The notes under the pieces: generated by a model
Database searches by the model: none
What the model was told of the DNA's origin: nothing
Seen by the model: only the letters and a program-made list of their open reading frames with translations
Part shown: positions 1-7,320 of the stretch, one piece after another
Numbering within the stretch: position 1 is the stretch's first letter
Layout: the number at the start of each line of letters is the position of its first letter
Source: a virus
Strand: one strand, 5' to 3'
Virus record (IMG/VR): IMGVR_UViG_3300021964_000670
Coordinates: 1-21,202 of that record
Length of the DNA stretch: 21,202 bases
Made by a program: the position numbers and the translations under genes

Positions 1-277
1 CTGAGTTTTGATGAGCAACAACAAAAGAGCCATTATTAACAGTTTGCATGTAAAAATGATTTATATGTTGTGCAGCTCCAGATGAATGAGGCATAAATAA
101 TATAACACTATTTTCACCTACTCTTTCGTCATTAACTGTAGTCGTTGCAGAATGTGCTATTGCTGTAAATTTACCAGTAGAATTTAAACCACCATCTATT
201 GTGCGATTTACAATCTCTGCTACAAGTCTTGGGTCGCCACCCTGATAAGGTAATTTTCTAAACTGATTATCTACCAT
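1..277 (-). CDS. Phage structural protein, N-terminal part only
   Basis: An open frame begins at ATG 277-275 and runs off the left edge, giving the first 92 residues. The start follows directly after the TAA of the upstream tail gene (TAAATG), with a weak AGG-type ribosome binding site inside that gene, so the two are probably translated together. Visible features are a KLPYQGGDPRLVAEIVN segment near the N-terminus and a beta-rich stretch containing VNDERVGENSVILFMP. From memory of the family, small phage proteins with a VNDERVG...LMP core follow the tail-hub gene in many podoviruses and are listed as structural. Its place at the end of the head-tail cluster fits that. No function beyond probable virion component can be given, and the C-terminus is missing. 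Confidence 0.75.
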   Translation of the reverse strand, partial: MVDNQFRKLPYQGGDPRLVAEIVNRTIDGGLNSTGKFTAIAHSATTTVNDERVGENSVILFMPHSSGAAQHINHFYMQTVNNGSFVVAHQNS

Positions 278-1753
278 TTATCTTTTACCTGTTGTTTTTG
301 CCTCTATTTCGACACCTTGTATGTATTTCCAAGTGCCTGATACATTTAATCTCACCTTATGATATCTACCTTGATTTGACCTTATGTTGCAATATCCATT
401 TGCATTTAATGATGATGTTGAACCAAAACTATCACTATCAACCTGTCTATTTCTTGTAGATACTTGTGCTGATACATCAGGTGTTGTTCCTTGTGCAATT
501 TCGACATAAGGAATAACATTTGTAATAATACTTGTTTTGCCACCACCTGTATCTAAATCAGCTGTTTCTATTAAAGCCTGTTTATTAATACCACTAAAGG
601 TGTGTATCTTTTGGTCTTTAGCACCACCAAAGATAAATTGACCACCTATATAAATAGCACTATCAAGTGAAGCAGGTAATTCATCAATAGAACTACTTAT
701 ACTATCAAGTTCTTCAAGTGTGTAATTTATTGTCATAAAAGAAGATATAAGTTCACAATCTAATTCTGCATACGACCATCTATCTAAAGCATAATTATAT
801 ATTAACAATCTATCAGGGTTATCATCATTAGAACTTCCTGATGTATATGACCACACAACTATTTGTTCTGTAGGGTCAACTGCTGTTGACATTCTTCCTT
901 TGTTTCTAATTGTAAAATCATCAAAGAAAAAACGATTTACTTTTTCTGCACCTATTGGTGTTGATGTTCTACCATCAAATTTATAAAAACCATCATCTGA
1001 TAGATAAAATACAGTTGAGCCAACATTGGCAACTGAATTAGGATAGTTACAACCAAACCCTGTTTGCACTTTGTCAAATTGGAATATAAGTGGTGTACCA
1101 CTATAAGTACCTATAACAATACCTTTTTCACACAATATTGTTGCGTATTCACCACCAACAATACCTGTTACATCACCCATATCAAATATATCTTGTATAT
1201 CAGATTGGTCTGTTCCTGCAGTCCAACCTGTATGAGAGGCTAATGACGACCAATACAATCTATTTGTATATGTTGTGCCACCATATTTAACATTGCCTGT
1301 AAATACAAAATCACGAACCACAGCTATATGTTTAGCAGCAGGGCTACCAGATATGTCAGCAAATAATGAACTTGTACCATTATCATATACTTGTAGTATA
1401 TTGTTGTGTCCTGATGCACCTATTACAAAACCACTAAAGTCTATAAACTTCCAAACATCTTCATCATTAAGTGTTGTATAATTACCGGCTTTAGATATGT
1501 TTGTTAAATTAGAATTTGATTTAGTAAATTCATATAATTTACTTCCATCACCTGCAAATATTTTAGGGTCACCACTATCGTCTTTTGCAGCAAATAATCC
1601 TCTTATTCTTCCATCTGCAGCATTACTGTATTGTGATAAATCTTGTAAACCTCTATAACCTCTTGCTGCCGGTATTACATTTTTTGCTACTGTAACACCA
1701 CTAACATTGTCAGGCTGGTCAGGCAACCATTCACCAAATGCCATGTTCATCAT
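278..1753 (-). CDS. P22 gp10-like tail hub / DNA stabilisation protein
   Basis: This 491-aa protein follows the head-tail adaptor and overlaps it by four bases (ATGA), so translation is coupled. The N-terminus holds WLPDQPD (residues 9-15) and NVIPAARGYRGL (25-36), a pattern typical of the beta-propeller packaged-DNA stabilisation or tail-hub proteins of podoviruses, the P22 gp10-like group. The rest is beta-rich, with repeated short hydrophobic strands, Gly turns and WSY-type motifs (WSSL, WSYTSG, RWSYAEL) as expected for propeller blades. No membrane segment or signal peptide is seen. In the virion it would sit under the adaptor and help close the portal after packaging. Family assignment rests on gene order and the N-terminal motif. 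It could also be listed simply as a phage tail protein. Confidence 0.7.
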   Translation of the reverse strand: MMNMAFGEWLPDQPDNVSGVTVAKNVIPAARGYRGLQDLSQYSNAADGRIRGLFAAKDDSGDPKIFAGDGSKLYEFTKSNSNLTNISKAGNYTTLNDEDVWKFIDFSGFVIGASGHNNILQVYDNGTSSLFADISGSPAAKHIAVVRDFVFTGNVKYGGTTYTNRLYWSSLASHTGWTAGTDQSDIQDIFDMGDVTGIVGGEYATILCEKGIVIGTYSGTPLIFQFDKVQTGFGCNYPNSVANVGSTVFYLSDDGFYKFDGRTSTPIGAEKVNRFFFDDFTIRNKGRMSTAVDPTEQIVVWSYTSGSSNDDNPDRLLIYNYALDRWSYAELDCELISSFMTINYTLEELDSISSSIDELPASLDSAIYIGGQFIFGGAKDQKIHTFSGINKQALIETADLDTGGGKTSIITNVIPYVEIAQGTTPDVSAQVSTRNRQVDSDSFGSTSSLNANGYCNIRSNQGRYHKVRLNVSGTWKYIQGVEIEAKTTGKR

Positions 1754-2376
1754 GTCATTTCACCATAAACACTACGCATTTCTAAACTTGCACCATAAGA
1801 ACCTTTTTCTTCATCAACTCTAATTTGTTGTAGTGTTAATTGTATTAATTGTTCATATTGTGCTGCTCTTTGTTCATCAAGTAAGTATGTGTAAGCATGA
1901 AATAAACTAGCATACAAATATAGGTCTGGGTATCTTGTTAATACTGTATTAGATGTATTGCTATCACTTAATGATGATATACTTGCTCTATATGTAAGTT
2001 CTATATTATAGGCACTATCAGGTATAGGTGCTAAAAATAAATTCTCGCCAATAACACTATAAACTCTTGGCAATCCTGTGCCTGTTGTTGAATATTCAAC
2101 TTTTATTTGTAATGGTGTTAAGTATCTTAATGTTACTCTTGGATTATTCATCACCTTAACATTTCTTATAGTTCGTAAATCAGTTGGTAAAGAAATATAG
2201 GCATTATCAGGTGTTGCTGTTAATGTTGTTCTATTTTCTTGTGACCTTGTTTCTAGTTCACGAGATATGCGACTTTCAGCTAAATCAATAAATGTATCAA
2301 TTTGTGATGTTAAATCATCTCTAGCTAAAAAATCAGCAATAGCTGTTTTAAGTTCTGAATAAGTTGTAATTGCCAT
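1750..2376 (-). CDS. Head-tail adaptor protein (SU10/P22 gp4-like)
   Basis: The 208-aa product begins TYSELKTAIADFLARDDLT, followed by FIDLAESRISRELETR (residues 29-44). This is a pattern I recognise from the SU10-type phage adaptor family, which forms the ring below the portal dodecamer. A beta segment (ISLPTDLRTIRNV, then LRYLTPLQI) and a helical C-terminal part (YPDLYLYASLFHAYTYLLDEQRAAQYEQLI) follow, also typical of that family. The start ATG overlaps the TAA of the upstream 107-aa gene by one base (TAATG), and the stop overlaps the tail-hub start. Length is normal for the family. Its location between the capsid gene and the tail-hub gene matches the expected order. The main doubt is which exact adaptor subfamily it belongs to. 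Confidence 0.82.
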   Translation of the reverse strand: MAITTYSELKTAIADFLARDDLTSQIDTFIDLAESRISRELETRSQENRTTLTATPDNAYISLPTDLRTIRNVKVMNNPRVTLRYLTPLQIKVEYSTTGTGLPRVYSVIGENLFLAPIPDSAYNIELTYRASISSLSDSNTSNTVLTRYPDLYLYASLFHAYTYLLDEQRAAQYEQLIQLTLQQIRVDEEKGSYGASLEMRSVYGEMT

Positions 2377-2699
2377 TATATATTACCACCACCGGTTCTA
2401 AAATATTTGTTGTCAGGGTCATTTAACCATCTAGCCCATGCCTTTTTATTTTTTTTAGGCTCTCCAAGTTTTTGTGTTAGTTCAAAATATAGGTTTGCAG
2501 GTATTTCTGCTACTTGCCTCATGTGTTTTTGAGTACCAACCAAATTATATGGCTTGTAATCAATGTCTAAATCTTTTGCTTTTTTAATAATATGTTTTGT
2601 TTCTTGTTCGACTGAAACATGATGTTGACCATCATTACCTCCATGAAAATATGTTGTTTTCTTTTGGTATGGGTCATATCCAATAATTTTTTTTGTCAT
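2376..2699 (-). CDS. Hypothetical small phage protein (107 aa)
   Basis: I do not recognise this protein. It is lysine-rich and has no membrane segment. It starts MTKKIIGYDPYQKKTTYFHGG and ends in a Trp-containing basic stretch and a glycine run (RTGGGNI). The start at 2699 is preferred because a ribosome binding site (AAGAG, eight bases upstream) precedes it. A longer frame from 2732 would put its first codons inside the hairpin between this gene and the capsid gene. It sits between the major capsid protein and the head-tail adaptor and shares a base with the adaptor start, so it belongs to the late structural operon. The position suits a minor head protein or assembly factor, but that is inference from context only. 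Confidence 0.7.
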   Translation of the reverse strand: MTKKIIGYDPYQKKTTYFHGGNDGQHHVSVEQETKHIIKKAKDLDIDYKPYNLVGTQKHMRQVAEIPANLYFELTQKLGEPKKNKKAWARWLNDPDNKYFRTGGGNI

Positions 2700-2717
2700 T
2701 ATTTTCTCTTGTTTTTT

Positions 2718-2743
2718 GAGGGCTGCCCTCAAAGACAGCCCTC
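2718..2743. terminator. Hairpin after the major capsid gene
   Basis: An 8-bp perfect stem GAGGGCTG / CAGCCCTC encloses a 10-base loop in the 54-base gap after the capsid gene stop. A competing palindrome, TTTGAGGGC-A-GCCCTCAAA read leftward, shares the same bases. On the leftward strand the hairpin is followed by AAAAAAC rather than a T-run, so it is not a textbook intrinsic terminator. It may act as a leaky terminator or an mRNA-stabilising stem that raises capsid expression over the downstream genes. Confidence 0.55.
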
Positions 2744-2753
2744 TTTAGTTAGA

Positions 2754-3698
2754 TTAAGATGTACTTAAATCTGTAACCATTGCGTGTGCTTTTGGTGCAG
2801 TAGGAACAAATGTCCATTCTGAAACAATAGCAAACTTAGTGCTGTCACCTGTTGGTGCAACATCTGATACAGAGAATAATCTATTAGGTAATGAACCAAC
2901 TGAATAATGGTCACTATCTAATAAGAATATTGTATCATTTAGCATTTGTCTGTCTATTGTGACAGATAACTCACCAAAGTCTGTTAGATACATTGACACA
3001 CTTCCAATAATAGCAATTTCTTTTGGTGCTGAATATTGTAATTGTGCAGTTGCAACTGAACCACCTGATAAGTCACTAAATGCAACTTTGTTAGCAGGTG
3101 AAACAACTAGCATATCAGGTTGTCCACCATCATCATACGCTAATTTCATTGCAGCATCTATTTTAGCTAAATCAAGTGCAGCGTTAGTACCTGCTTTGTC
3201 AGATACGTCAGTACCATCACCAGTAGGTGTTGTAGATGGTGATACAAGACTTACATTAGTTATATATGAACTAATTTTACCTGCTTTTCTTGGGTCTGAT
3301 GCTGAACGAGCCTCATTTTTACATAATGCTTTTTCAATATCTCTGCGTTGTTCTAGTCCTTTAAGAACTTTAACATAAGCTGTTTCTTTATCTCTACCAG
3401 CTTTATCAACACTATCTAAAGTGCCTGATACTGATGCAGCTTGAACACTAATTTGGTGATAATTACCAAGTCTAGTTGTTGCTGTTGGGTTGACATAAGA
3501 ATAGTCAGCACCTTCAGCCACATAGTTGTCATCAGCTGCTGCTGTTAGTTCTTGAACTTGCCATTCGTGAAATACGCCTGATGTAGTTACTTTTTTACCA
3601 TTAGAAAATATTGGTGTTTCTGCAGGGTCTATACGAGTAATAACATCTGACAAATCTTCTCTTTCACCGATAGCGTTTGCGGTTTTATATGTTGCCAT
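2754..3698 (-). CDS. Major capsid protein (SU10-like)
   Basis: The 314-aa protein shows the pattern of the SU10-type major capsid family (formerly DUF5309). The N-terminal motif is REDLSDVITRIDPAETPIFS (13-32), then HEWQVQEL (44-51), then VSGTLDSVDKAGRDKE (90-105) just before the long helix with LEQRRDIEKALC. The C-terminal beta part (SEWTFVPTAPKAHAMVTDL) is also characteristic. It is expected to adopt the HK97 fold and build the icosahedral shell. There is no sign of a cleaved delta-domain, which fits the separate scaffold gene upstream. A strong ribosome binding site (AAGGA) precedes the ATG. A stable hairpin follows the stop, as often found behind highly expressed capsid genes. Confidence 0.9.
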   Translation of the reverse strand: MATYKTANAIGEREDLSDVITRIDPAETPIFSNGKKVTTSGVFHEWQVQELTAAADDNYVAEGADYSYVNPTATTRLGNYHQISVQAASVSGTLDSVDKAGRDKETAYVKVLKGLEQRRDIEKALCKNEARSASDPRKAGKISSYITNVSLVSPSTTPTGDGTDVSDKAGTNAALDLAKIDAAMKLAYDDGGQPDMLVVSPANKVAFSDLSGGSVATAQLQYSAPKEIAIIGSVSMYLTDFGELSVTIDRQMLNDTIFLLDSDHYSVGSLPNRLFSVSDVAPTGDSTKFAIVSEWTFVPTAPKAHAMVTDLSTS

Positions 3699-3715
3699 AG
3701 TTTTTTCCTTTTAGG

Positions 3716-4780
3716 TTATGTGGATTTTTGTAAAAGATAATCAACAGCCGAATCCATGCTACCTGTTGACCTTAACTTATTAAAGGCTTTATCAACCTTT
3801 CCTTTTTTTAGGTCATTTGCAGTTGTTAATTTTTTACCACTCTTTGTCATCTTTGGTGCTTTGCGTAGTTTCTTTTTTACAAGAGGTTTTTTAGTTTGTA
3901 ATTCATCAAACATCATTGCTTTTCTTAACATTAGAATTGCCCTATGGTCTGTTGCTTGACTTAACTCAGCCTCACTAAACCTTTCTTTTTCAGGTAAACT
4001 TGTTGCATATTTAACAATTTTCCTTTTGTCACTTTCAGCAAACTTTTGGTCTTTCCACTCAGGTATAACCTCATTCAAATATTGTTGTGATTGGGCTAAA
4101 ACCTTTTGCATTTGTTGTTGACCTTCAAGTTGTTGTTTGTACTGCAATTCTTGATTTGCTTGTTGAACTCTTGCTAAGTGTTCTCTTTTATCTCTCCACG
4201 CATCTTTTTGCCTCACATATTCCAATGGGTCATCTTCGTAAAGTCTTGTCCATTGTTCTTCTGTTGGCTCGTTTTGTATGTCACTAGATAATTGTTGGTT
4301 TAACTGCTCTAAACCTAATCGGAGATTTTCTCTCTCCTTCAAAAGTTCCGATTGTTGCTGTTCAAATTGTTTTTTTTGATTGGCAAGTTCGGTTGTCTTT
4401 CTAGTATAATCAGATTGTCTGCTGTAACCTGCTGTTAATTCGTCAAGGGTAACATCTTGTTCTTCACCATTAATCTTAACAGTGACATATTCTTGTTCCT
4501 CGTACTCGTTAACTTCATCTTCGGTTGTAGCTTCTTCTAATTCTTTCGATACATCTTCCTCAACAGCTTCAAGTGCCTCATCTTCTTCTTCAACTTCATA
4601 AGGTTCTTCACTTGTTGGTTCGTCTATATCTGTAATTGCTTCTGTTTCTTCAACTTCTGCTTGTGGTTGTGCCTCTTGATTCGGTTGTGGATTATCTTCT
4701 GTTTCCTGCCTGTCAAGTAGTAGGCTTGTGGCTTCCGCCATGTTGATAGGTTCGTTCCCAATGGGGTTATCGTCTGTCAT
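3716..4780 (-). CDS. Phage scaffolding protein
   Basis: This 354-aa protein directly precedes the capsid gene. It has a very acidic disordered N-terminal third (about residues 20-97, mostly Glu and Asp). A short conserved module VTVKINGEEQDVTLDEL plus GYSRQSDYTRKT (99-129) is a hallmark of scaffold proteins from podoviruses with this head type. A long Gln/Glu/Lys-rich coiled coil spans about 130-230, and the C-terminus is basic (KKPLVKKKLRKAPKM onward). An acidic head, coiled-coil middle and basic tail are what a scaffold needs to dimerise and grip the inner capsid surface. No protease motif is visible. The ATG has a good AAGGAG site upstream. Confidence comes from motif plus position between portal and capsid. 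Confidence 0.85.
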   Translation of the reverse strand: MTDDNPIGNEPINMAEATSLLLDRQETEDNPQPNQEAQPQAEVEETEAITDIDEPTSEEPYEVEEEDEALEAVEEDVSKELEEATTEDEVNEYEEQEYVTVKINGEEQDVTLDELTAGYSRQSDYTRKTTELANQKKQFEQQQSELLKERENLRLGLEQLNQQLSSDIQNEPTEEQWTRLYEDDPLEYVRQKDAWRDKREHLARVQQANQELQYKQQLEGQQQMQKVLAQSQQYLNEVIPEWKDQKFAESDKRKIVKYATSLPEKERFSEAELSQATDHRAILMLRKAMMFDELQTKKPLVKKKLRKAPKMTKSGKKLTTANDLKKGKVDKAFNKLRSTGSMDSAVDYLLQKST

Positions 4781-4815
4781 GTTTTTACTCCTTTAGACTG
4801 CGAAATTGCTTGGTC

Positions 4816-5079
4816 TTAGTTTATTTGTGTTAATTGGTCATTTGCAATCTTACCGGTTGCAACGACATTTTCTATGTGTTGTTTGACTGTTTTAAGAGTT
4901 TTCAACATCATAAAAACTGTTTCACGAGGTTTTTGTTGGTCTATAGAACTACTTTCCCATGCCTTATGGTACTCTTGTTCTAAATAATCAAAAGCCTCTT
5001 TTAGAATTTCGTTATCAAGTAATGCTTGTGCTTGTTTTCCACGAGCAATTTCTTTTTCAATTTTTTCCATGTTATCCAT
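4816..5079 (-). CDS. Small helical phage protein between portal and scaffold
   Basis: The 87-aa product is almost entirely helical: it opens MEKIEKEIARGKQAQALLDN and continues EILKEAFDYLEQEYHKAW, then PRETVFMMLKTLKTVKQHIENVVATGKIA. From memory, proteins with the pattern RGxxAxxLLxNxxLxEAFxxLExxYxxAW...RExxxxxLKxLxxVxxHL are widespread beside portal genes in tailed phages, but their role is unknown to me. It has no signal peptide or membrane segment. An AAGGAG ribosome binding site lies seven bases before ATG 5079. The setting between the 742-aa protein and the scaffold suggests a head-assembly factor, which is inference. Confidence 0.72.
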   Translation of the reverse strand: MDNMEKIEKEIARGKQAQALLDNEILKEAFDYLEQEYHKAWESSSIDQQKPRETVFMMLKTLKTVKQHIENVVATGKIANDQLTQIN

Positions 5080-5091
5080 TTTTTTCTCCTT

Positions 5092-7320
5092 TTATGTGTA
5101 TTGTGCTATTTGTTCTTCCGTATAACCTTTTTCAAGTAATGATGCTATTTCTTCTTGTGTTAAATATTGATTTTCATTTGTAGCAACAACAGCCCTATCT
5201 CCAAGTAAACCCATTGTGTCAACTCCACCAACTTGTGCGATATTTAATATTGTGTCAGCACCTTGCTCTGTATATCCTTGTGCCAATAAAGAATTTTTGT
5301 AAGTATCAGGGGATTGTGCAACCTTACTAAGATTTGAAATATCTATTGTATCTTCATCATTTGCAACAGCTTTAAAAGCTAATAAAGTTGTACCTCTTAC
5401 TAAGTCATTTGTAAGCATATTGGCATCAAAACCATCTTGACCTGTATAATAAAATCTTTGAATATCATCTGTTGAATTTAAAATATCTCCTGTTTCAGGA
5501 TTGTAATTTAATCTATTAGTAGCTGTTTGTTCTGTTTCTTGATTGCCATAAGTTACACTTAGTGGGTCACGATTACCTGTTTGCACTAAAATGTCACCTT
5601 CTATATTTAAACCAAAGCCATCTGCAATAGTATTAGCAACAGTACCCATACCTTGTGATATTGCTGATGCTTTATCAACATTAGCTTGTTTAAATTTATC
5701 ACCTTCCATACCAAAACCTTCATTTGTTGAAGTTGCTAAATCATAACCACCAAAACCTGTTTTATTAGATGGGTCAGCTTGTAAACCTTCTGCAAATAAT
5801 AATGCCATACCTATAGGTGCTGTTAATGGATTAGTTGCAAGACCTTGTATTCCTGTTCCAAGAGTCGTAGTTATGCCTGAACCTCCTAATGCAGCAGCAC
5901 CACCTGCAGATGCAGTTGCTGTTCCACCTAATAACCCTGATGCACCTAAACCAACTGCTGTACCAAAAACATTTGTTGGTGTTGCTTCTTCAAGTGCATC
6001 GTTTAAACTTAATAAACCACCTACAAGAGGTATTGTTTCACCAACAGTATCTAAAGAACCTATACTATATGGTAATTCTGTACTTAATAAATTACCAAAT
6101 TTATCAAATTGTTTATCTAAAAAATTTTTTTCAACTATTTTTTCACCAACTTTTACGCCATTTTCTATAACATCTACAACTTTATAGTTTGGGTGAAAAC
6201 CTTTACTATCAAAAATAGCATTATAACCAGAAATTTCATCATCTAAACCTAAAATACTACTAAAAGCATCTGTACCTGTTGCAATATCAGTTCCAATAGT
6301 TCCCTTAAAATTTAAACCACTTATTGTTGCAGGATTTATGACATTAGACCTATACACATCTGTTAAATTTCCTGATGTAACTTGAACAACTTGACCAACT
6401 GCAGTTTTTATTGGAACACCACTATCAAGAAGGCTTGTTAAAAGTGATGTGGCATCATTAGATAATACATTGCTATTTACAAGTGTATTAATATCATTAA
6501 TAGCTGTTGTATTGTTTGTTGTATCAATACTATTTATAATATTAGTTAAACCTGTGTTACCTGAAAGTGATATAGTATTGTCAGTATTATCTATTGTATC
6601 ATTACCAGCACCACCATCAAGGGTATCAACTCCTGATAATGTTATTTCTGTTCCTTGACTTCCATCAAGAGTAGTATCGGTATCATTTTCTGTACCACTC
6701 AATGTAATTGTGCTTGAGCCTCCATCAACAGTATCAGTTCCACTTGTATTAGTTGTAACAGTATTGCCACCAATAGTAATTACTGATGTTCCACCATCAA
6801 TAGTATCAGTACCACCTGTAGTACCATCATCACCATCATCTATTGTTGTAGTAACAGCATCAGTACCACCTGTAGTACCATCATCACCACCAAGTAAACT
6901 TGTTGCACCAGTAACTAAACCAGCAGCACCTAAACCTGATAAATCAATACCATCATCAGTTGTGCCACCACCTTGATTAACAAAAGATTGCCAATAATTA
7001 GGGTCATAAGGCAATGGTTGATAAACATTCATGTTAAATGTATCAGGCGTAACGGCAAAACTTCTTTGAAAGTCGCTTTCAAGTGTTGGGTATTGGTCAA
7101 GCATATTCATAACAACTTGTGGTCTTTGTTGCATAACATCTAAATCTGACAATGTGTCTAATACAGGTGTGTTTTGCAATAAACCTTGTTGTGGCACAAA
7201 GTAGTTAGGATAGTTTTGCACAGGTTGAAAATCTTGCATAAACCCTGAGTAATCTACTTGCTGCGTTGATGGTTGTGCAGCGTTTAAACCAGCAAGTATT
7301 TCTAATGTTTCTTCGTCCAT
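5092..7320 (-). CDS. Large low-complexity protein of the head gene cluster (742 aa)
   Basis: The start overlaps the portal stop by one base (TAATG). I do not recognise the full protein. Three parts are visible. Residues 1-115 are rich in Gln, Pro, Asn and Tyr. Residues 120-257 are an imperfect Gly/Thr/Asp/Ser repeat zone with TDTIDGG, DTVDGGS and one GGAGNDTID unit, which resembles a calcium-binding RTX nonapeptide. Around 455-510 lies an Ala/Gly/Leu-rich hydrophobic stretch with several AGG and LGG turns, as found in phage internal or ejection proteins that enter membranes. The C-terminus ends with LLEKGYTEEQIAQY, a short helical motif. Its position between portal and scaffold suggests a virion protein, perhaps one ejected with the DNA. 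No enzymatic motif was found. Confidence 0.8.
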   Translation of the reverse strand: MDEETLEILAGLNAAQPSTQQVDYSGFMQDFQPVQNYPNYFVPQQGLLQNTPVLDTLSDLDVMQQRPQVVMNMLDQYPTLESDFQRSFAVTPDTFNMNVYQPLPYDPNYWQSFVNQGGGTTDDGIDLSGLGAAGLVTGATSLLGGDDGTTGGTDAVTTTIDDGDDGTTGGTDTIDGGTSVITIGGNTVTTNTSGTDTVDGGSSTITLSGTENDTDTTLDGSQGTEITLSGVDTLDGGAGNDTIDNTDNTISLSGNTGLTNIINSIDTTNNTTAINDINTLVNSNVLSNDATSLLTSLLDSGVPIKTAVGQVVQVTSGNLTDVYRSNVINPATISGLNFKGTIGTDIATGTDAFSSILGLDDEISGYNAIFDSKGFHPNYKVVDVIENGVKVGEKIVEKNFLDKQFDKFGNLLSTELPYSIGSLDTVGETIPLVGGLLSLNDALEEATPTNVFGTAVGLGASGLLGGTATASAGGAAALGGSGITTTLGTGIQGLATNPLTAPIGMALLFAEGLQADPSNKTGFGGYDLATSTNEGFGMEGDKFKQANVDKASAISQGMGTVANTIADGFGLNIEGDILVQTGNRDPLSVTYGNQETEQTATNRLNYNPETGDILNSTDDIQRFYYTGQDGFDANMLTNDLVRGTTLLAFKAVANDEDTIDISNLSKVAQSPDTYKNSLLAQGYTEQGADTILNIAQVGGVDTMGLLGDRAVVATNENQYLTQEEIASLLEKGYTEEQIAQYT
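6805..6889. repeat. Two copies of a 31-bp direct repeat, 54-base period
   Basis: Bases 6805-6835 recur exactly at 6859-6889. The 54-base spacing is a multiple of three, so the 742-aa protein gains an 18-residue repeat (DGTTGGTD core, residues about 145-175). The rest of the Gly/Thr/Asp zone (about 6550-6960) holds further degenerate copies. This is an intragenic tandem repeat and not a CRISPR array: the unit is coding and in frame, and there are no equal-length unique spacers. Confidence 0.85.

Noticed and set aside
2700-2732. Upstream start for the 107-aa gene
   Set aside because: It would begin inside the intergenic hairpin and lacks a ribosome binding site. The ATG at 2699 has one.
5873-6187. 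Long rightward open frames opposite the 742-aa gene, also near 6449-6976
   Set aside because: They are antisense to a well-supported gene with low-complexity codons, have Pro/Val/Leu-rich translations without ribosome binding sites, and arise from its repeat composition.
6805-6889. Possible CRISPR-like repeat pair
   Set aside because: Only two exact copies, in frame in a coding gene, with surrounding degenerate copies. No spacer structure or cas genes.
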